Of a DNA stretch of 64,000 nt, positions 18,111 through 31,900 are shown one piece after another. The stretch is taken from the NCBI RefSeq assembly GCF_964204645.1, contig NC_134029.1, positions 14,374,850 through 14,438,849 of the forward strand, given 5' to 3'. The DNA is from Tubulanus polymorphus. Lineage: Eukaryota > Nemertea > Palaeonemertea > Tubulaniformes > Tubulanidae. Within the stretch, counting starts at the first letter, position 1. Each line of letters opens with the position of its first letter. Below the pieces are notes generated by a model. That model was not told the origin of the DNA. It did not search any database and saw only the letters and a program-made list of their open reading frames with translations. A program made the translations under genes and the position numbers.

Positions 18111-19900
18111 ATCTTCTAATTACTGAGGTTGAAGCCCGCGGCCAAATAAAGTAATATATTCTTTTATTTTGATACCTCGTCGACATAACAGCTTTTCTCC
18201 GCTATATCTCTTCGTTCGGATTTTAGCAAAAGGTAGAAAGTTTCTAATGTCCGATCGACAGTACCGGTAGCGCCGCTACTTAGCAATAATAAGAACTAAT
18301 GTTATTGACGATGTTTTGTTAAGTGGAAAGACGCCGAGTACCAGTATATATCCGATAGGTTCAAATCCCCAATTTCTTCGGGATGATTTGATTTTAGAAT
18401 AGCGATCGTTTTAATAGATTTGGTGCACCTTATTAAACTTACCCACCGTCAACACACCTGCCGGATGTGTAACAGGGGACGTCCTATTCCAATGACGCTA
18501 AAGATTTTGTGTGAATTTTATGGTACTGTAACGGCGGTATGAATTAAATTCAGCTTAGACTGAGAGTAAAGTATTTTAAGGCAAACTCTAATGGGCTAAC
18601 TGCACATCGTCGAAAGACTTCTCATCCATCGATACTTGATAAAAATGAAATAAAACATCTAGTTCCAATTATCTCATGTAAGCATAACATTTATTTTGAA
18701 AATCTCAACCATACATCAAAACATTTTAAAGCCTTCTATATCAAATGCAATCTTTTGCTAACATAAACAATAGACAAATGGCCATATCTCTATCATATTA
18801 ATTATATCACGAATGCTAAATATTGCGATATTAATTGAAATCGTTCAACCAACAAATGAATTTAGTTAACATAATATCATCACAAACCATTCATATCCTT
18901 GGCAAAGGACTTATAAGCTTTTAGAATATCCAAACAGGAAAACTTTAGTCTCATTTCTATGCGAGTAGAAATACATTATCATTATAACATCCATATCTTT
19001 GCATTATATATAACATCCATATCTGTGCATTATATATATGTTTATAATGTCATATCTCTTAATAATAATCAATCCAATAATTAAATTAATAATACTAATT
19101 TATTTATAAATTAATAATTGATAATTAAACTATTAACTCTGCTATAATTGAGTTACACATGAGGTAAAAAAATTATGACATAAAAACTCCTGTCAGAGTA
19201 ATAGAAGTAACTGTCTAATACATGAAATAACACATTTTATACAATGAACTGGGCTCTGAATCTGATGAAAATATTCAATCTGAGATCTTACGAATGATGT
19301 TATTTTTAGCCCTCTACTTCTGAAAACTGAATAGCGCGCTGTGAACTCCAACTTCTAACCAAATTTGTCGAACAGCAGTGTATCGAAAAACTGTACGTAC
19401 AGTGTACCGCGAACTGAAAGCGGCGTCTTCTCACTTAGAAAATTATCGACTTGACAGATTAGTTCGATTTTCGACCGCGGCGGCGCTATACGACATTGGA
19501 CAAAAGAAACTTTCTACCTTTTGCCGGATTTTAGATGCAACTATATTTCAACTTGGGTTGTATTCTCACTTGGGGCGTAACAAAAACGCCTCTGTCCCAT
19601 ATCGAATGGGACTGGCAACCAGTCTACAGTTTATTGCTTTAAACCAAAGGTTAGATCCCATACGTCAAAGCCCGATGGTTAGATTACATACTTCATATTA
19701 ACACAATACTCGTAACACACTGCCAGTGCTTCCTGGTCCTTGGCCTAATAAGACTTGTTTCAGGTATGTACTACCAAAACTGACTGAGCTAGGCCAATAT
19801 TGATGTGCTCTCAAGCCAAGTTGAAATAGACATTAGTGTTTATCACAGACACTAAGACACGATTTTTTCTCAATAGTTTCAAATCAGTGACATATATCAC
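18111..19900. other. Right flank of the AT-rich virus: repeats only
   Basis: No supported gene. 18,138-18,210 (GGCCAAATAAAGTAATATAT onward) recurs at 53,580-53,650. 18,215-18,282 recurs inverted at 19,468-19,540 (CTTTCTACCTTTTG). A 26-bp unit (TAACATCCATATCTTTGCAT onward) is tandemly doubled at 18,985-19,036. A 107-codon plus-strand frame at 19,378-19,701 overlaps the inverted repeat and has no recognisable motif, so it is not called. Confidence 0.6.
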
Positions 19901-21760
19901 CACCACAGCAGGGCAGGGGCTCGTATTAGTCAGTAACCTGTCTGTGGTTTAGTTTCACGATCGGATATTTTCACAAACCACAGTCAGGAATGGGAAGGTC
20001 ATTTTTGTATGAAATCTTCGTCAGCCAATTTGACTGACGAGTAATTTGCCTGGCATTTCATTGTCTCTTAAGATATCTGTCTAATTTTTGTTGTAATCGA
20101 CGCACAACGGATTCGTAGTTTGTCTGATACCTATAAGGCTCCTACTAAAAGCCGACCAGCGCCGACTAGCGCCGACCAGCGCCGACCAGCTATCAAAAGC
20201 GCCGACCAGATACGCTTACCAAAACGGATAACAAATTCTTAAATTGAAATAATAACTTTTATTTTTATCTTTTTACTTTTATCTATTTAACACGATTAAC
20301 TCGATTGATCGTTTAAACTAGTGTGTCGGCATCAAAAGTCAAAAACAAGATACTTAGAGCTACAATACATTTGCAAAGAAATACTTATTTAACTTTTTTC
20401 ATTGAATTAAATAACAGAAATATACCAATATACAAATTTACATGTTAACAATTTACATTCAGGCTTATATTCACTATATTTCTCAGTTTATATACAATTC
20501 AGGGATGACTAATTAAAAACCAATGTAATTAGTCAATGGAATTGATATATTTATAAGTTTATTTTATGTCCATTGATCTTAAAGTCAATTGGTCAACGGG
20601 TCATTGTTTTAACAGATCAAAAGAATTACTAAATTGGTTTTTGATGACAAGCCCAGTAAAATTCAAACGGTTTAAGTAATTATATCTTAAAGTTGCGTGT
20701 GTCGAATGATTGCACACATCTAATTAGTGGATGATCACAGTTATTTTATTCCTTTCATCAGTAATTCCTTTCTTTTATTTAATTGAGAAGTGCGTTCTTG
20801 ACTTCAGTTCACATGCTACTTCCCCTGGACCAATGATCAAAGCTGTTATGAACGTCCTTATTAATTTTAGCGCGTGTACGTGACGAGAGTAGTCTTGCGT
20901 AAAAATCTATTAGGCAAATATCATACGAGATGTATGATATACACATAAACATACATGAAAAAGAAAGAAAGATTTTAAGTTGTTTGCATTTTATTTTATT
21001 TCAAATAACGATAGTATATGAAATCCCAGTCATATTTAATGCAAGCTTAACATGAAAAAATAAACCTGATCAATATACCAATTTCAATTTAATTTTGCCA
21101 TATGAAATTATAAATCTAAAAGTACATCAGACAGCAGAATACATTTTAACGAATATTGTCTTGGACATGAAAACTCAGTAAAAAATAAACACGAACACAA
21201 TGCAATCCAAGTAAATATAACCATTTGAATCTAATTTTGCATGTAGTCATAGGTAAGACAGCAGCATACATTTTTAACGAATTGTCTAGGAAATCGGGGC
21301 TTGGACGGCGCTTGGACGGCGCTGGTCGGCGCTAGTGGGCGCTGGTCGGCGCTAGTGGGCGCTGGTCGGCGCTGGTCGGCGCTAGTCGGCGCTGGTCGGC
21401 TTTTAGTAGGAGCGACCTATAACACCTCACCTGACGATCTTAATCCATGTGCAAATCGGCCGAAAAGTGAGAGTAAATTTCCGTCCAGTCAACAGCTGCC
21501 ATTTTGAAAATTACTGGAGGTGCTGGCACCTGTGGACTGAGGCCAGGACAACAGCACAAACTAACGAAGCGAAACGACGAAATTAAAAGAATTAAGAAAT
21601 CAACACTTATTCCCATTTTTCTTTTACCAGAAATTTACGATTTCATTATTTGTTATGGAAAAAACGAAGATTTGAAATAAAAGTTGGAAAACCATCAAAA
21701 ATGAAAATTGTCGTTTCGTCTTGGAAGTTTTATATAAATCCTTGCAGGTCCCCTTGTCTT
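19900..21760. repeat. Dispersed repeat, copy 1 (split by a transposon)
   Basis: 19,900-20,145 and 21,420-21,760 match, in reverse orientation, the two halves of a repeat at 56,270-57,210 (shared strings: TTGACTGACGAGTAATTTGC-type, GTTGTCCTGGCCTCAGTCCA). Each copy is split at nearly the same point by a different inverted-repeat element. Confidence 0.75.
20146..21412. mobile_element. 1.27-kb DNA transposon whose ends are 10-bp tandem arrays
   Basis: Inverted ends are GCTCCTACTAAAAGCCGACC on the left and its complement on the right. Each end continues as tandem copies of GCCGACCAGC with variants such as GCCGACTAGC: about six at the left, ten at the right. The 8-bp direct repeat ACCTATAA flanks it at 20,136-20,145 and just after 21,412, and the uninterrupted homologue confirms it as a target duplication. 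8-bp duplications suit hAT-type transposases. The interior shows no transposase, so it is non-autonomous. Confidence 0.75.
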
Positions 21761-24640
21761 ATCATGCCACATGTGCAATACAGAGAAATGGCAACAATGG
21801 CGAAATTTGTGGAGAAATTAATTAATTTCTCAAAATAATGTTGATTAATCACTCGAAACATACATAAAATTGGATTATTTCGAAAGGTACCTGTGTTAGT
21901 TTGTGAATTAATCCATTAATTGTGGACTGAAGTGAATAGAAAGTATATTTTTGAAGTGTTACTTTTTTCAACCGCGTTTTGGTCCTTGTCATCCCTAACG
22001 TTGGTATAAGCCCATCCGATTATAAAAAGCTTACCACCAACGATTAGGTAACTAACTAAGGCTCGTATCAGAGTTGTAGGTAATGTAAAAACGATAATCT
22101 GTTAGCCTAATCCAATGTATAGGCCTAGTCGCCTATATATAACATAACAAGGGGGCTAACGACGCTCACAAACTACTCAACTTCAGTCGCTTACTAATTT
22201 GTTATTTCTCGTCCGATTTTAATAATCCAGGCATGATATGAAAGCTAATAGCTTCCTGCTTCTAACGAAACTAATCCCGTTAACTTCCGATGAATAGTTC
22301 CTGAATTATATGTCTTTGATCGCGAAATTAGGGCCGAATTCGCCTGGACCGAAAATGCTATGACGCCGGTTTTTGCCGATTTCGAAATTTAAAACGTTGA
22401 TTTCGACACGAAATCCTTTACCGATTTTGATGGTCTAGGGCTTCAAATGCGCAAAACATTCTATATTTTCTAAATATTGCGGTTGTTTCGTTAATCCATA
22501 CGATCTTCCAGCTTTGCAAACGCGAATTTTCCAATTTTTGATTACAGTCGATTGAAGTGGAGAAGTCATTGTCAGATTGAAAATTTGTTGCCACCCTTGT
22601 TATTTTATTATACAGTTGCAAGGATACTGGTACCCCCATCATTGGTCTCATCCATTATCAATCGTGACAAGTCCCTGTGGTTTTATCAACAAAAAACAAC
22701 ATTTAGAGTAATTTTAGAGAGACATAGGCCTATTGAATTTTCACATTTTATTAATTTAGTCGGTATTGGAAATCCCGATAGTGGCAATCAATTCAAATCA
22801 AATCAATAAATTCCCCGGTTCGCGATTTAAATCATCAAAAAATTTATTATAAGATATGTTTTCAAAGTCAACAAGCTAACTAATTTTTTTATTTTAGTAC
22901 AAAGGTTTGATTTGACACTAAAATCAGTTGTTGCATTGCAATTAACAGGAGTTAACCTCTATATGATACTTTAGCGTCAGACGTTGTACGGAACCGTAAC
23001 AACGACTGGTATTCAGACTAAGGCACTCGCCGATTGGCTTGGGACACAGGAGCTCGTATCATAAGTTTGTGGGTGAACTGTAGCTTAGATCACCCATTAT
23101 CCCTGGTACTATAGGCTATTATATAAAAAGAAAAAGGGTGGAAACTCCTATACAGACACTTCGATTTAAAACTGCTGTAACTCCTCAAATATCCAAAGGA
23201 TTTCGATGAAATCTCTTTTAAACTGTTCAAAACATCCTATATTTAAATATGTCTACTTGGAGGCCATTTGATAACGTTTCACCACTCAAAATCGCGATTA
23301 AATGTGCCGGAGACCCCCAATATATCCTGTACTGCAATTGCTATGGCAGCAAAAATTGTAAGGCCTCGAATTTGGGAAAATCGGACCTGGAGCAAGAGCA
23401 TTTCAAAATGCTCCGGGTTGCTAAAGCAACCCAGAGCATTTTACCAAAGACCATCAGCATTTTAGAATCCCAATTTGCCTCCGTAAGTTGAAAAACCAAC
23501 GGCAAAAAATGCTTAGGGGTAGAATAAAAGGAATAAAAGAGTTACAAACTAAAAACTAATTAAAGTCATGCTAGGGGTACTTACAATGTCAGTTATTGAT
23601 TAAATAGAAAGAGTGAGAGAATCCAGAACAACATAGATACTTATTTTAGTTAGATGTGATACAAATTAGGGGTAGGCCTAGTAAAAAATCATAAAATTAA
23701 TAAAAGGTAAACCAATCCAAACTAAATTTGAAGGGGATAATGCAATACTGAATTTAAGCCGATGGCAGTTTTTAGCCTTAAAAAACATAAGAAAAACACT
23801 AAGCTCAATAGTCGCCAAGCAAATGTGTTTATTCATTGCCGTGACTATTCTATGCATGCGATTATTGAAACCTATATAGACAGACACATGCGCGGCTCAC
23901 TGCTGACGCTGCCCGTATTTCTTATAGATGTATGCTGGGCATTGTTTATCAGTAAATTTGGGTGGAGCTCTGACTGAAGTTAGATAAATAGGTCAAGTGG
24001 CAGCGCTAATTTATATGTTATAATGCAGCGTCAAGAACTGCGGGTGATTGACGGCTGACCTATATTGTGAACCAGGTGTGCCGTGGGTTATTTATATCAC
24101 CTACGGCAATAATAGAAATAAATTCACCGACAGCATTTCATTGCCGCCGGTAAGGAGACCAACCGGCAGCAGTGGTTGTGTAGCCAGTGGCAAATGCCGC
24201 CACTGCCACCGTTAATTTCGAGGCCTGTCAGTAATGACCTCTGTAATTGCTTGTAATGTCCTCTGGACCTTAGCATGTATCTATTTTGTATACCATTGAC
24301 TTGTTTAATAAAATTACGAGAAAAATGAATCCTAAACTAACCCCCTTCCAAAACTTTTCTATGCAAATTTGAAGGAATCAGAAAAACCACCTTGTTAATT
24401 ATTGGTCCGTCAGACCAACCGCACGGGTACCTCTGAGGCTGTTCAAAAGATGATGGCCGCTAGCTCCACACACGGCGACCCCACAAAATACTGACAAACA
24501 TCGTTTTTCAAACAAATATCGTTTTTCAATCGAAAATTAAAACTTTTATTTTCTATGGCACTTAGGCCTACTTGTGATAACAGTTATATATAACAGTTAT
24601 ATATCCTATTATTCCATCTGACTGTGTGACACTGTCAATT
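21761..24640. other. No supported gene
   Basis: Only short unrelated open frames are present, none with recognisable motifs or splice context. Sequence is mid-AT with no tandem structure. TAGGCCTA-type strings, common across the whole window, recur. Confidence 0.5.
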
Positions 24641-24644
24641 TGTG

Positions 24645-25108
24645 AAACGTCTGAGGGAGCGTCCAAAAATTACGTACCTCTAATTGGGGAAGGGGGTTAC
24701 TGAATTTTGGAACAAAGTGGTACATGGGGAGGGGGTCAGCAAAAAAGGTACTTTGGAGGGAGGGGGTATTAATCAATCTTGGTACATACTTTATGCACTC
24801 AAATGAAAATAGCCGATACTGGCGTTTTATCGGCTTTTAGTGTCTTGTTCAAGTGACTTGCAGTAGACTTCAACTGGGAATTCCCCATAGGCCTACCAGG
24901 TACCAGCATCAATCTTACACGCATTTGTTGAAATCAGGTATTTATATTTTTTATATTTTGTTTTGATTTGTACGTGTTCTTTCAATATAATTGGGGGGGG
25001 GATGGTCATGGGTACCATGGTATGTACCTATGAGGAGGTCGGTGAATTTGGTACAAAGGTGGTACAAGGGCAGAGGGGGAGTCAGAAAAACGGGAGATTC
25101 TTCCCCAT
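24645..25108. repeat. G-rich dispersed repeat
   Basis: Begins GCGTCCAAAAATTACGTACC and continues with runs such as GGGGAAGGGGG and TTGGGGGGGGGATGG. A related C-rich stretch, opposite orientation, lies at 61,245-61,330. Looks like a low-copy remnant of a mobile element. Confidence 0.5.
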
Positions 25109-26240
25109 TTTTAGTCCACTTGGGACTCAGTCCCAGCGGACTTTTGCGTTCACTTTTCGTTCGTCCGTCTGTCCATAGACAGAATCCAGTTATTTTGGAA
25201 AGATGCTTCAAGGTTATTTATGTCTTGATATTTTGTTTATACATGTATCTACCCTAGACACATCTTCTGCCCAAAAACTGGCCCTGTCAGATTCAAGATG
25301 GCCGACTGGCAGCCATTGTTGTTCGCCAAAATCGGCACTTTTTACACATTTTTGAACTTTATGAGGGAAATTTTGAAGGCCCTGAAATCAATTACCTTGA
25401 CCTTTCGTATATATTTGAATCCCCCAAGGGCCCATCACCTTAAGAAAAATTCGGTCGATCGGACGCAAGATCGTTGTCCTATGACCTTTTTAGTGCTCAA
25501 AATGTGAATTTTGGCCCGAATTCTGATTCCTGTAGTTTCCTACTGGTTTGGCATTTCTCATTGCAATTTGTGATGGGTATTCTTTGAAAATAGATCTTTT
25601 ATAGGGGCCTACCCGAGACAAGTATTTTTGATCAGGCAATTATGACGCAATTGGCGGCCATCTTGGTGTCATCAGTACTCATTCGTAGGTGGAAAAAGGT
25701 TTTCCCACGTTATATTGATACTTAAGCATATTTTGTTATCACAGTCAATTGCAAAGTTGTAGCACATGACAAGTTCTATGATTGTGATGAGTTTCAAGCC
25801 CATCGGTTTTTGTATATGGCCACCAGGGGGCGTTGAACAATACAATAACGAAGTATTTCTATATTAGGTCTATATTCGTATCTATGCATATTTTGGATAG
25901 GCCTGCCACAATCAATTGGAAAGTTGTAGCTTATGACATGGTCTATGATTGTGGTAAGTTTCAAGGACGTAAATTATTCTATATGGTCACTAGGGGGGCG
26001 TTGAAGAGTAGAATTACTTAGTATTTCCTTATTATATTGGTACCTAGGCATATTTTGTTACCATGATCAATTGCAAAGTTGTAGCTGCTGACATGTGCTA
26101 TGATTGTGGTGAATTTCAAGGTCATTAGATTTCTTCAAGGTCATTGGATGGGGCATTGAATATTGAAATTGTTAGATTGTTGAGCATCTGAAACCACTTA
26201 CCAAGTGGGCATGGTGTCCCTGGAACCCTAGTTTATATAG
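25109..26240. repeat. Repeat family A, copy 1 (nearly full length)
   Basis: Starts near CCACTTGGGACTCAGTCCCA with a CGTCCGTCTGTCC run, and ends AAACCACTTACCAAGTGGGC, ATGGTGTCCCTGGAACCCTA. The ends share an imperfect inverted CCCACTTGGGA. The interior has about three tandem units of 140-150 bp, each containing ATGACATGTTCTATGATTGT-like and GGTCACCAGGGGGCGTTGAA-like text. Non-coding. Other copies: 29,640-29,720; 33,998-34,205; 42,126-43,254; 46,985-47,312; 60,300-60,510. Confidence 0.8.
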
Positions 26241-26716
26241 GATATAGATGATTTTGGAATAGGCCTAGTGGTCTGAGCTCGGAATCTCTTCATTCCATTT
26301 ACAGGCAAACATCAACCAAATTGCGTTGCAGAGAAGGTGTAAATGAGTTAGGGCCTAGGTGATCTGACAGCAACGCGTCCTATGGAGCTTCCCGAATTAG
26401 GACAGAACTGTCACAAACAATCTTGTAAACAACTTGGTAAGCAAAAAATAATGGGAAGTAAATAATTTGCCAATGCTATTTGCCAATTTGGCAATGTTGT
26501 ATAGTGAATTTATCGCATAGGCCTACTCAGTTCTGCGAGAGGTACCGGGATCGATGCCCGGGTTCTCCACCATCTCTAATATGTAATATAGGCAGGCTGG
26601 CTGAGGAACAAGCATATACACCAGCGGTACAGGATTCCATCCATCAGGAACAACAAGGCAGTTTAACCTTAGGCCTATATTGCATCCCGGAATGAGAATG
26701 ATTATCTTTTACATAG

Positions 26717-26952
26717 GGCCATCCCAAAATAATGGTCTGTTTGCCGTTAGCCGACCGACCCGACTTCAGAGGTACAGAGTGAAAGCTTTCATTGAAATAA
26801 ATTTTATTTTTGATATTGTTGCCATACAGAAAAGGTGATAAATCTTTTTTTGGCCTGAAGTTTTGCAAAAAGAATATTTCTACCTACCTACCGACTCATC
26901 CTGAAAACTTGAGTCAGTGTTAAGGCAAACAGACAATTATTTTGGGATGGCC
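26717..26952. mobile_element. Harbinger/Tourist-like MITE, copy 1
   Basis: Inverted ends of about 28 bp (GGCCATCCCAAAATAATGGT and complement of GACAATTATTTTGGGATGGC) and a flanking 3-bp repeat TAG. Copy 2 at 49,928-50,459 has the same ends and a TTA duplication. Non-coding. Confidence 0.75.
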
Positions 26953-27496
26953 TAGTCTTTATAGGCCTATACAGAATCATGAGTATGAAGTGTCGTGAGA
27001 ACTAGGTGTCAGACACAGACCTGCCAACCCCATACGGTTTCTCTGTATCTTCATACGTCTGTGGGCTGTTGTGTACGGTGTTACGGTCACTCTATTTAGT
27101 ACGGTCTTGAATGGAATTCTGAGCCATGATAACAAAATTGACTCGATAGTCAATAGTGGGCCTACAATTAGCAGTGGAATGCTAACAGCTATTCATCTTA
27201 TCAACAGTTATTTTGTGTTCAGTATTTTGTCAGTGTTGTTTCGTCTTTCAACACCTGTTTTTTAAGCTATGCAGCGCTGAGCGCTCCAGGGGTTAGATTT
27301 TGAGGCGCGTAATCGCTTCCAAGCCCCTAGAGTTCAAAATTTTTCTGGGGGAGAGCCTTAGGACCCCCGCGCCAACGGCGCTCATTTCGTCACATTCCAG
27401 TTGAGCACCTAACCAAATCTAGGTGCTCAATTAGTAGCCTAGAGCACCTACAATTTTTAGAATCTAACCTCTGCGCTCAATGATGTATTTGCTAAA

Positions 27497-28150
27497 TATA
27501 GGTTAGCTGCAAAGCAGCGATAACGGGTTTTCTGACTAGTTTGTTGAAATGTAGTACTTACGCTAGGCTAAAAGAAATTGATACCTTGTTTCCCCGCTCT
27601 GCTGTGCTTAAAAGTTGAAGTAAAAGTCTCTCTGAATGTAGTCGAACGTAATTCTAGTAGCCACCTGAGACTCAATGACCTTGATTTAAACTCGATCAAT
27701 TCAAAGTGTATTTATTGGCGCTTTTGTTTACATGCACAGATCAGCATTATATTTAAATGAAATAACCGGAATAACAGGAAATCAATAATATATAAGAGGT
27801 AACAACGAACAAATGCCTTTAAACCTGTCGGACACGCAAACGCCGGCTCTTGGACTTGGACCCGATATCGGAGCATTTCTTGGACGTATTATCGTTTCAG
27901 CGGCGCATTCAGGTATACCGTATGCAGGAGTACGGAACACCTGAAGGGACATACCAATAGCTGATCACCGGCGTAATATATTTCCGCCGGTGTTAGCAGT
28001 CTGAAAGTAATTTTAAGTTTAAAATAGAGAAAGTCTAATATATTTCTATCAGAATTCTACATTCCGTTTAGTAGGTGGAAAATATGTAAATAATAATAAT
28101 TACAATCAACAGAATTACAAGAGGGTTTTAGACGAAAGTCAGAAAACCCT
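27497..28150. repeat. Small non-autonomous element, Helentron/HINE-like
   Basis: The 5' end has the short hairpin GCTGCAAAGCAGC followed by GGGTTTTCTGAC; the 3' end is a hairpin around GACGAAAGTC and finishes GTCAGAAAACCCTAATTAT. A related 3' half lies at 59,790-60,025 and a 5' fragment at 51,867-51,900. The asymmetric short inverted ends plus terminal hairpin suggest a Helentron-associated element; this is inference. Confidence 0.45.
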
Positions 28151-28465
28151 AATTATGCTATCATTGTTACATCTTTTCACTAACTTGAGTACCTTTACTT
28201 TAAGCATCCTCACTTGCAGGGGTTTTATTGCCTCCTGCCGAAGCTCAGACCAACACAAACCCTGACTGCATAGCTAATTGGTGTGTTACTCTGGTCTAAG
28301 ATTTTTTGGGTGGACAGGTTGCCACTTAGTAGCCACTAGTGACATAGATGCTTGGCATTGATAGAGCGAACCTCCCAGTGTAAAACAACGCATCTGATTT
28401 GCTTAATACCTAGACGTGTGGATTCTGAGTGGCAAACTGACCACAAAAGAAATCTTGGGAAGTAA

Positions 28466-28970
28466 TGATACGGGATATCGACAAATTTCAAGTTCTGGAA
28501 TTACTCGTTTGATTGCGCTACTCAGAACCGGAAATTGGAACCTAAATCTGCGATGTTTTAGTTCATTTGCAATAAAGATCTCTTGCTTCATGTTTTTAAT
28601 GAGCGTTTTATTTACTTTCTATGTTTCGACATGATTAATCCTTCAAAATATGATATCCTATCGTTACGTTGGATACGATAAAACCCCATTGCAAAGGCCA
28701 GAAATCATTATAAATGTCCTATAGTTATTAAAAAACATTTGGTGACAGCTGATGATGTAAAGACTGGTTGCCAGCACATGACGGCCCAATTTTGATTTTT
28801 GCGGTTTGAGTCCTGGTACTTATTTTCATTATGGATACGATAGTAGTCCAAGATTTTTATCGCAAATGAACTAGAACATGGTGGATCTAGATTCCAATTT
28901 CCGGTTCTCACTTGCGCCATCGAACGAGAAATTCCAGAACTTGAATTTGATGATATCCTGTATAGACTTA
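28466..28970. repeat. Inverted repeat, arms about 110 bp
   Basis: 28,470-28,580 pairs with 28,850-28,966 (CAAGTTCTGGAATTACTCGT versus the complement of CGAGAAATTCCAGAACTTGA; ACCGGAAATTGGAA in both). The roughly 270-bp loop is non-coding. Probably a foldback-type MITE. Confidence 0.7.
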
Positions 28971-31900
28971 TGAAGGGTATGTGGCCAGGCTTTGTTTAAG
29001 CATGAGCTTTGGCAAGAAGCAATCAAAACCAGGCAAGTGAAGATGATCTAAGACAATTCAAATTCAAAATACCTTTATTGCTCCATAATGATTTTAAACA
29101 TTAGATGATATACAAATATGAAAAATGTTAATAAACAGTAAACATATGATTATTTGATATAGTATCAAACATGAATTTATGTATTTACAGTGCCAAAAAG
29201 CCTCTAACTCAATTATCTAGGATACAATTTGAGTCAAAAATTGAGAATTTGGAAGTAATTTAACATCACAATTGGATTTCCAAATATGTTTTGGATTACG
29301 TAACAAGTACTCCCTGTTTCTATAATTTTTGCAGTATCCCAAATGAAGCCTGTGTTATTCGACTGATTTAATGTGGTGACTTTCCATACGATCGAGCGAC
29401 AAAACAATGCCCAGTCAATGTTCTAAGATAGTGCGAATGCAGTTGTACTCTAGAAAACCCGTTATTGCTATATTTGTACTTGTATTATATCAGTATTATC
29501 ATGGCTGTAGTGATGATGAGTGTGCATGTCTGTGAGTATTGTTGTTCGTGGTATAAATATAATTTTGGTAAGCAGATAAATGCACTCTTATAATACTGAA
29601 ATCCGAGTTGTGTGTGCTGTCCTTGGTAATTCCTGTCGACAGGGGTGTTGAATATTGAAATTGTTCCATTGATGAGCATTTGAAACCACTTTTCAAATGG
29701 ACATTGTGTCCCTGGACCCCTAGTCTCGATTCTGGCTATTAAACAAATGACATAGGCCTAAATATGTCGCATTCTTTTTGGGCCCACAGCACACTCCTTG
29801 AACTGAATTATGACTCTAGCCAGATCTTTCTTTTTGGAGCTGCTGTCAGTTCTGCAGCTGAGTTATTTGAATCCCTAGAATTGAGTGATTATAAAGGGAC
29901 CTACTCTTCAAGCTGTTTCATGAGCATGCTTCATAGCAGCACATTTCTAGTTGCCTAATTTGAATCCTTCCCTAAAAGTCCACACTTAGTAATTCAAGCC
30001 TGACTTTGATGAAATGCACGAAGAATCATTGCGCAGTGAAACATGCCATCACTCGGCGTAAAGATTGTTGTAGACCTTTAAACACAGAATAAATTTTCTT
30101 TGTCATGAAGGTCTCCGCATTTTGTTTATTTTTGTTTAACCTCCAACCTTTATTGTCTTCTCTTTACAGATTTTCTTCCTTTTACGTGTGACGCTTGCTC
30201 AAAAATATTTTGGTACGTACCAGTATTAGTTCTGCAGGTATCAATCTGCTTTTTTGGGAGGATTTTTCAGTTAAGCAGAACAGGCTTTCTATTTGGAACT
30301 GCGACAGGCTACCACAAACAGAAACCAATACAAGTATTTCCTTATTGAAACTTTATGTCTCCTAATTTATATATCTGAGTAGGCCTATAAGTTTATACAA
30401 CCATGAAATTAGAAACGATTAGAGTGTTAATATTTAAGGTTGAATACGGTAAATACGCTTAACATAAATTTTCAAACATTTTATCCACTGAGCTACAGTA
30501 CTGATACAATCAAGGGCTACTGTTTTCAATCTCTGAGAAAAATTTGGCTTAGTTTCGATTGGTGGATTAACCGACAATGTCATCAAGAGTGTGTAGCTTA
30601 TCTATTGACCCTGAACTTTTGGCTGTGGCTATATAAACATTCGTTTATGCACGTTTCTAATTCAACCTTAGTGAGTTGTTATATGCTTGAACATCATCCC
30701 CAATTTGTACTTTTTCTAATTATTGCGGGATGTCAGATGCTGTTCTCTAAGAGAAGTCAACTCTTTGTGATACCATTAAGAGCAAATTCGGTTTACAAAT
30801 ATGGATGTTTCACACTTTCTCCGTGTATGATTGGTAATGGCAGTGATTTTAGTTTGACATTGCAACTTGCAGCTTTAAAATGTCATGTCAAAATTGCACA
30901 TCTGAAAACAGTTTTGTTTGTTTTTTATGGCAATTTGTCTCACCCAGAAACCATGTACCCTCGTGCGAAGCATCGAAGGATCCTTGCTTGCTAGGTTTTG
31001 ATTGCCTCCTGTTGAAGCTCACTCCAAAACAAGCCCTGGTGGCAGACCCTTCATTGGTCTAATGCATAGAACGGAATTTCGGTATTTTGCCAGAAATTTG
31101 ACTGTCAGTACCTCACACCTGCCAACCGTTACGTTTTTGCCTTATTCCGTTCCGGTGCTACCCGCGGTAATACGGCGTTACTGGCACAGGCAATGGAATA
31201 CGCTTTTTTCCGATATCGTTCCGATGTTACGCGAATGAGCAAATAAATACGGCCTCAATAAAAATCTCCTTATATTATGTCAATAAAGGTAATTTTGCAG
31301 TACATAATCGGTATTTTAATGGTTTATTAACATTTATTACGGGGAAATTTGGTTTTTATTTGAGTAATTGTCACGAAGTTTCCATACAGCCGGGAACCAG
31401 TCTAGCGAATTTTCGGTTACAACAAGTAATACTGGGAACCAGTCTAGCGAATTTTCATTTACAACGAGTAATTTTCATCGCTCAAATTGTCATGAATGTT
31501 GCCAATGGCGGACGAAGTTCACGACGTTTTGTCAAATCTGGAAAATTCGGAGGGTTCTCCGTCTTCTTCGTTAAAATTAATTTCTTTAGTAGTTTTAATA
31601 TTCTATATTCTGATTTTAATCCGAAAATTCGTTACTGGCCATATTGAAAATGTTACTGGCAAAGGTCACATCAAGTCTAGTGGGTCACTGGCAAAATCTA
31701 AAAAATACTGGCAAATTTGAAAAATGTTACTATCTTGAAAAATTCAATGTTGGCAGGTCTGGTACCTTTAGGTTTAAAAAAATTTGGTTTCGCTGGGTTT
31801 CGCCGTTAGACAAACCGACATTAAAGAAGTAAAACTATTTTCATACATGCCAACCCGTACGATTGGTCCGTATTCGTTACGTTTCGTTTTTTTTTTCACT

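Noticed and set aside
19378-19701. 107-codon plus-strand frame
   Set aside because: Overlaps an inverted repeat shared with 18,215-18,282 and has no motif.
26525-26575. tRNA-like TPsiC arm (GGGATCGATGCCCGGGTTCT)
   Set aside because: No A box or acceptor stem at the right distance; at most an old SINE scrap.
30440-30994. 184-codon plus-strand frame
   Set aside because: No recognisable domain, splice site, or neighbour; composition is that of the surrounding non-coding DNA.
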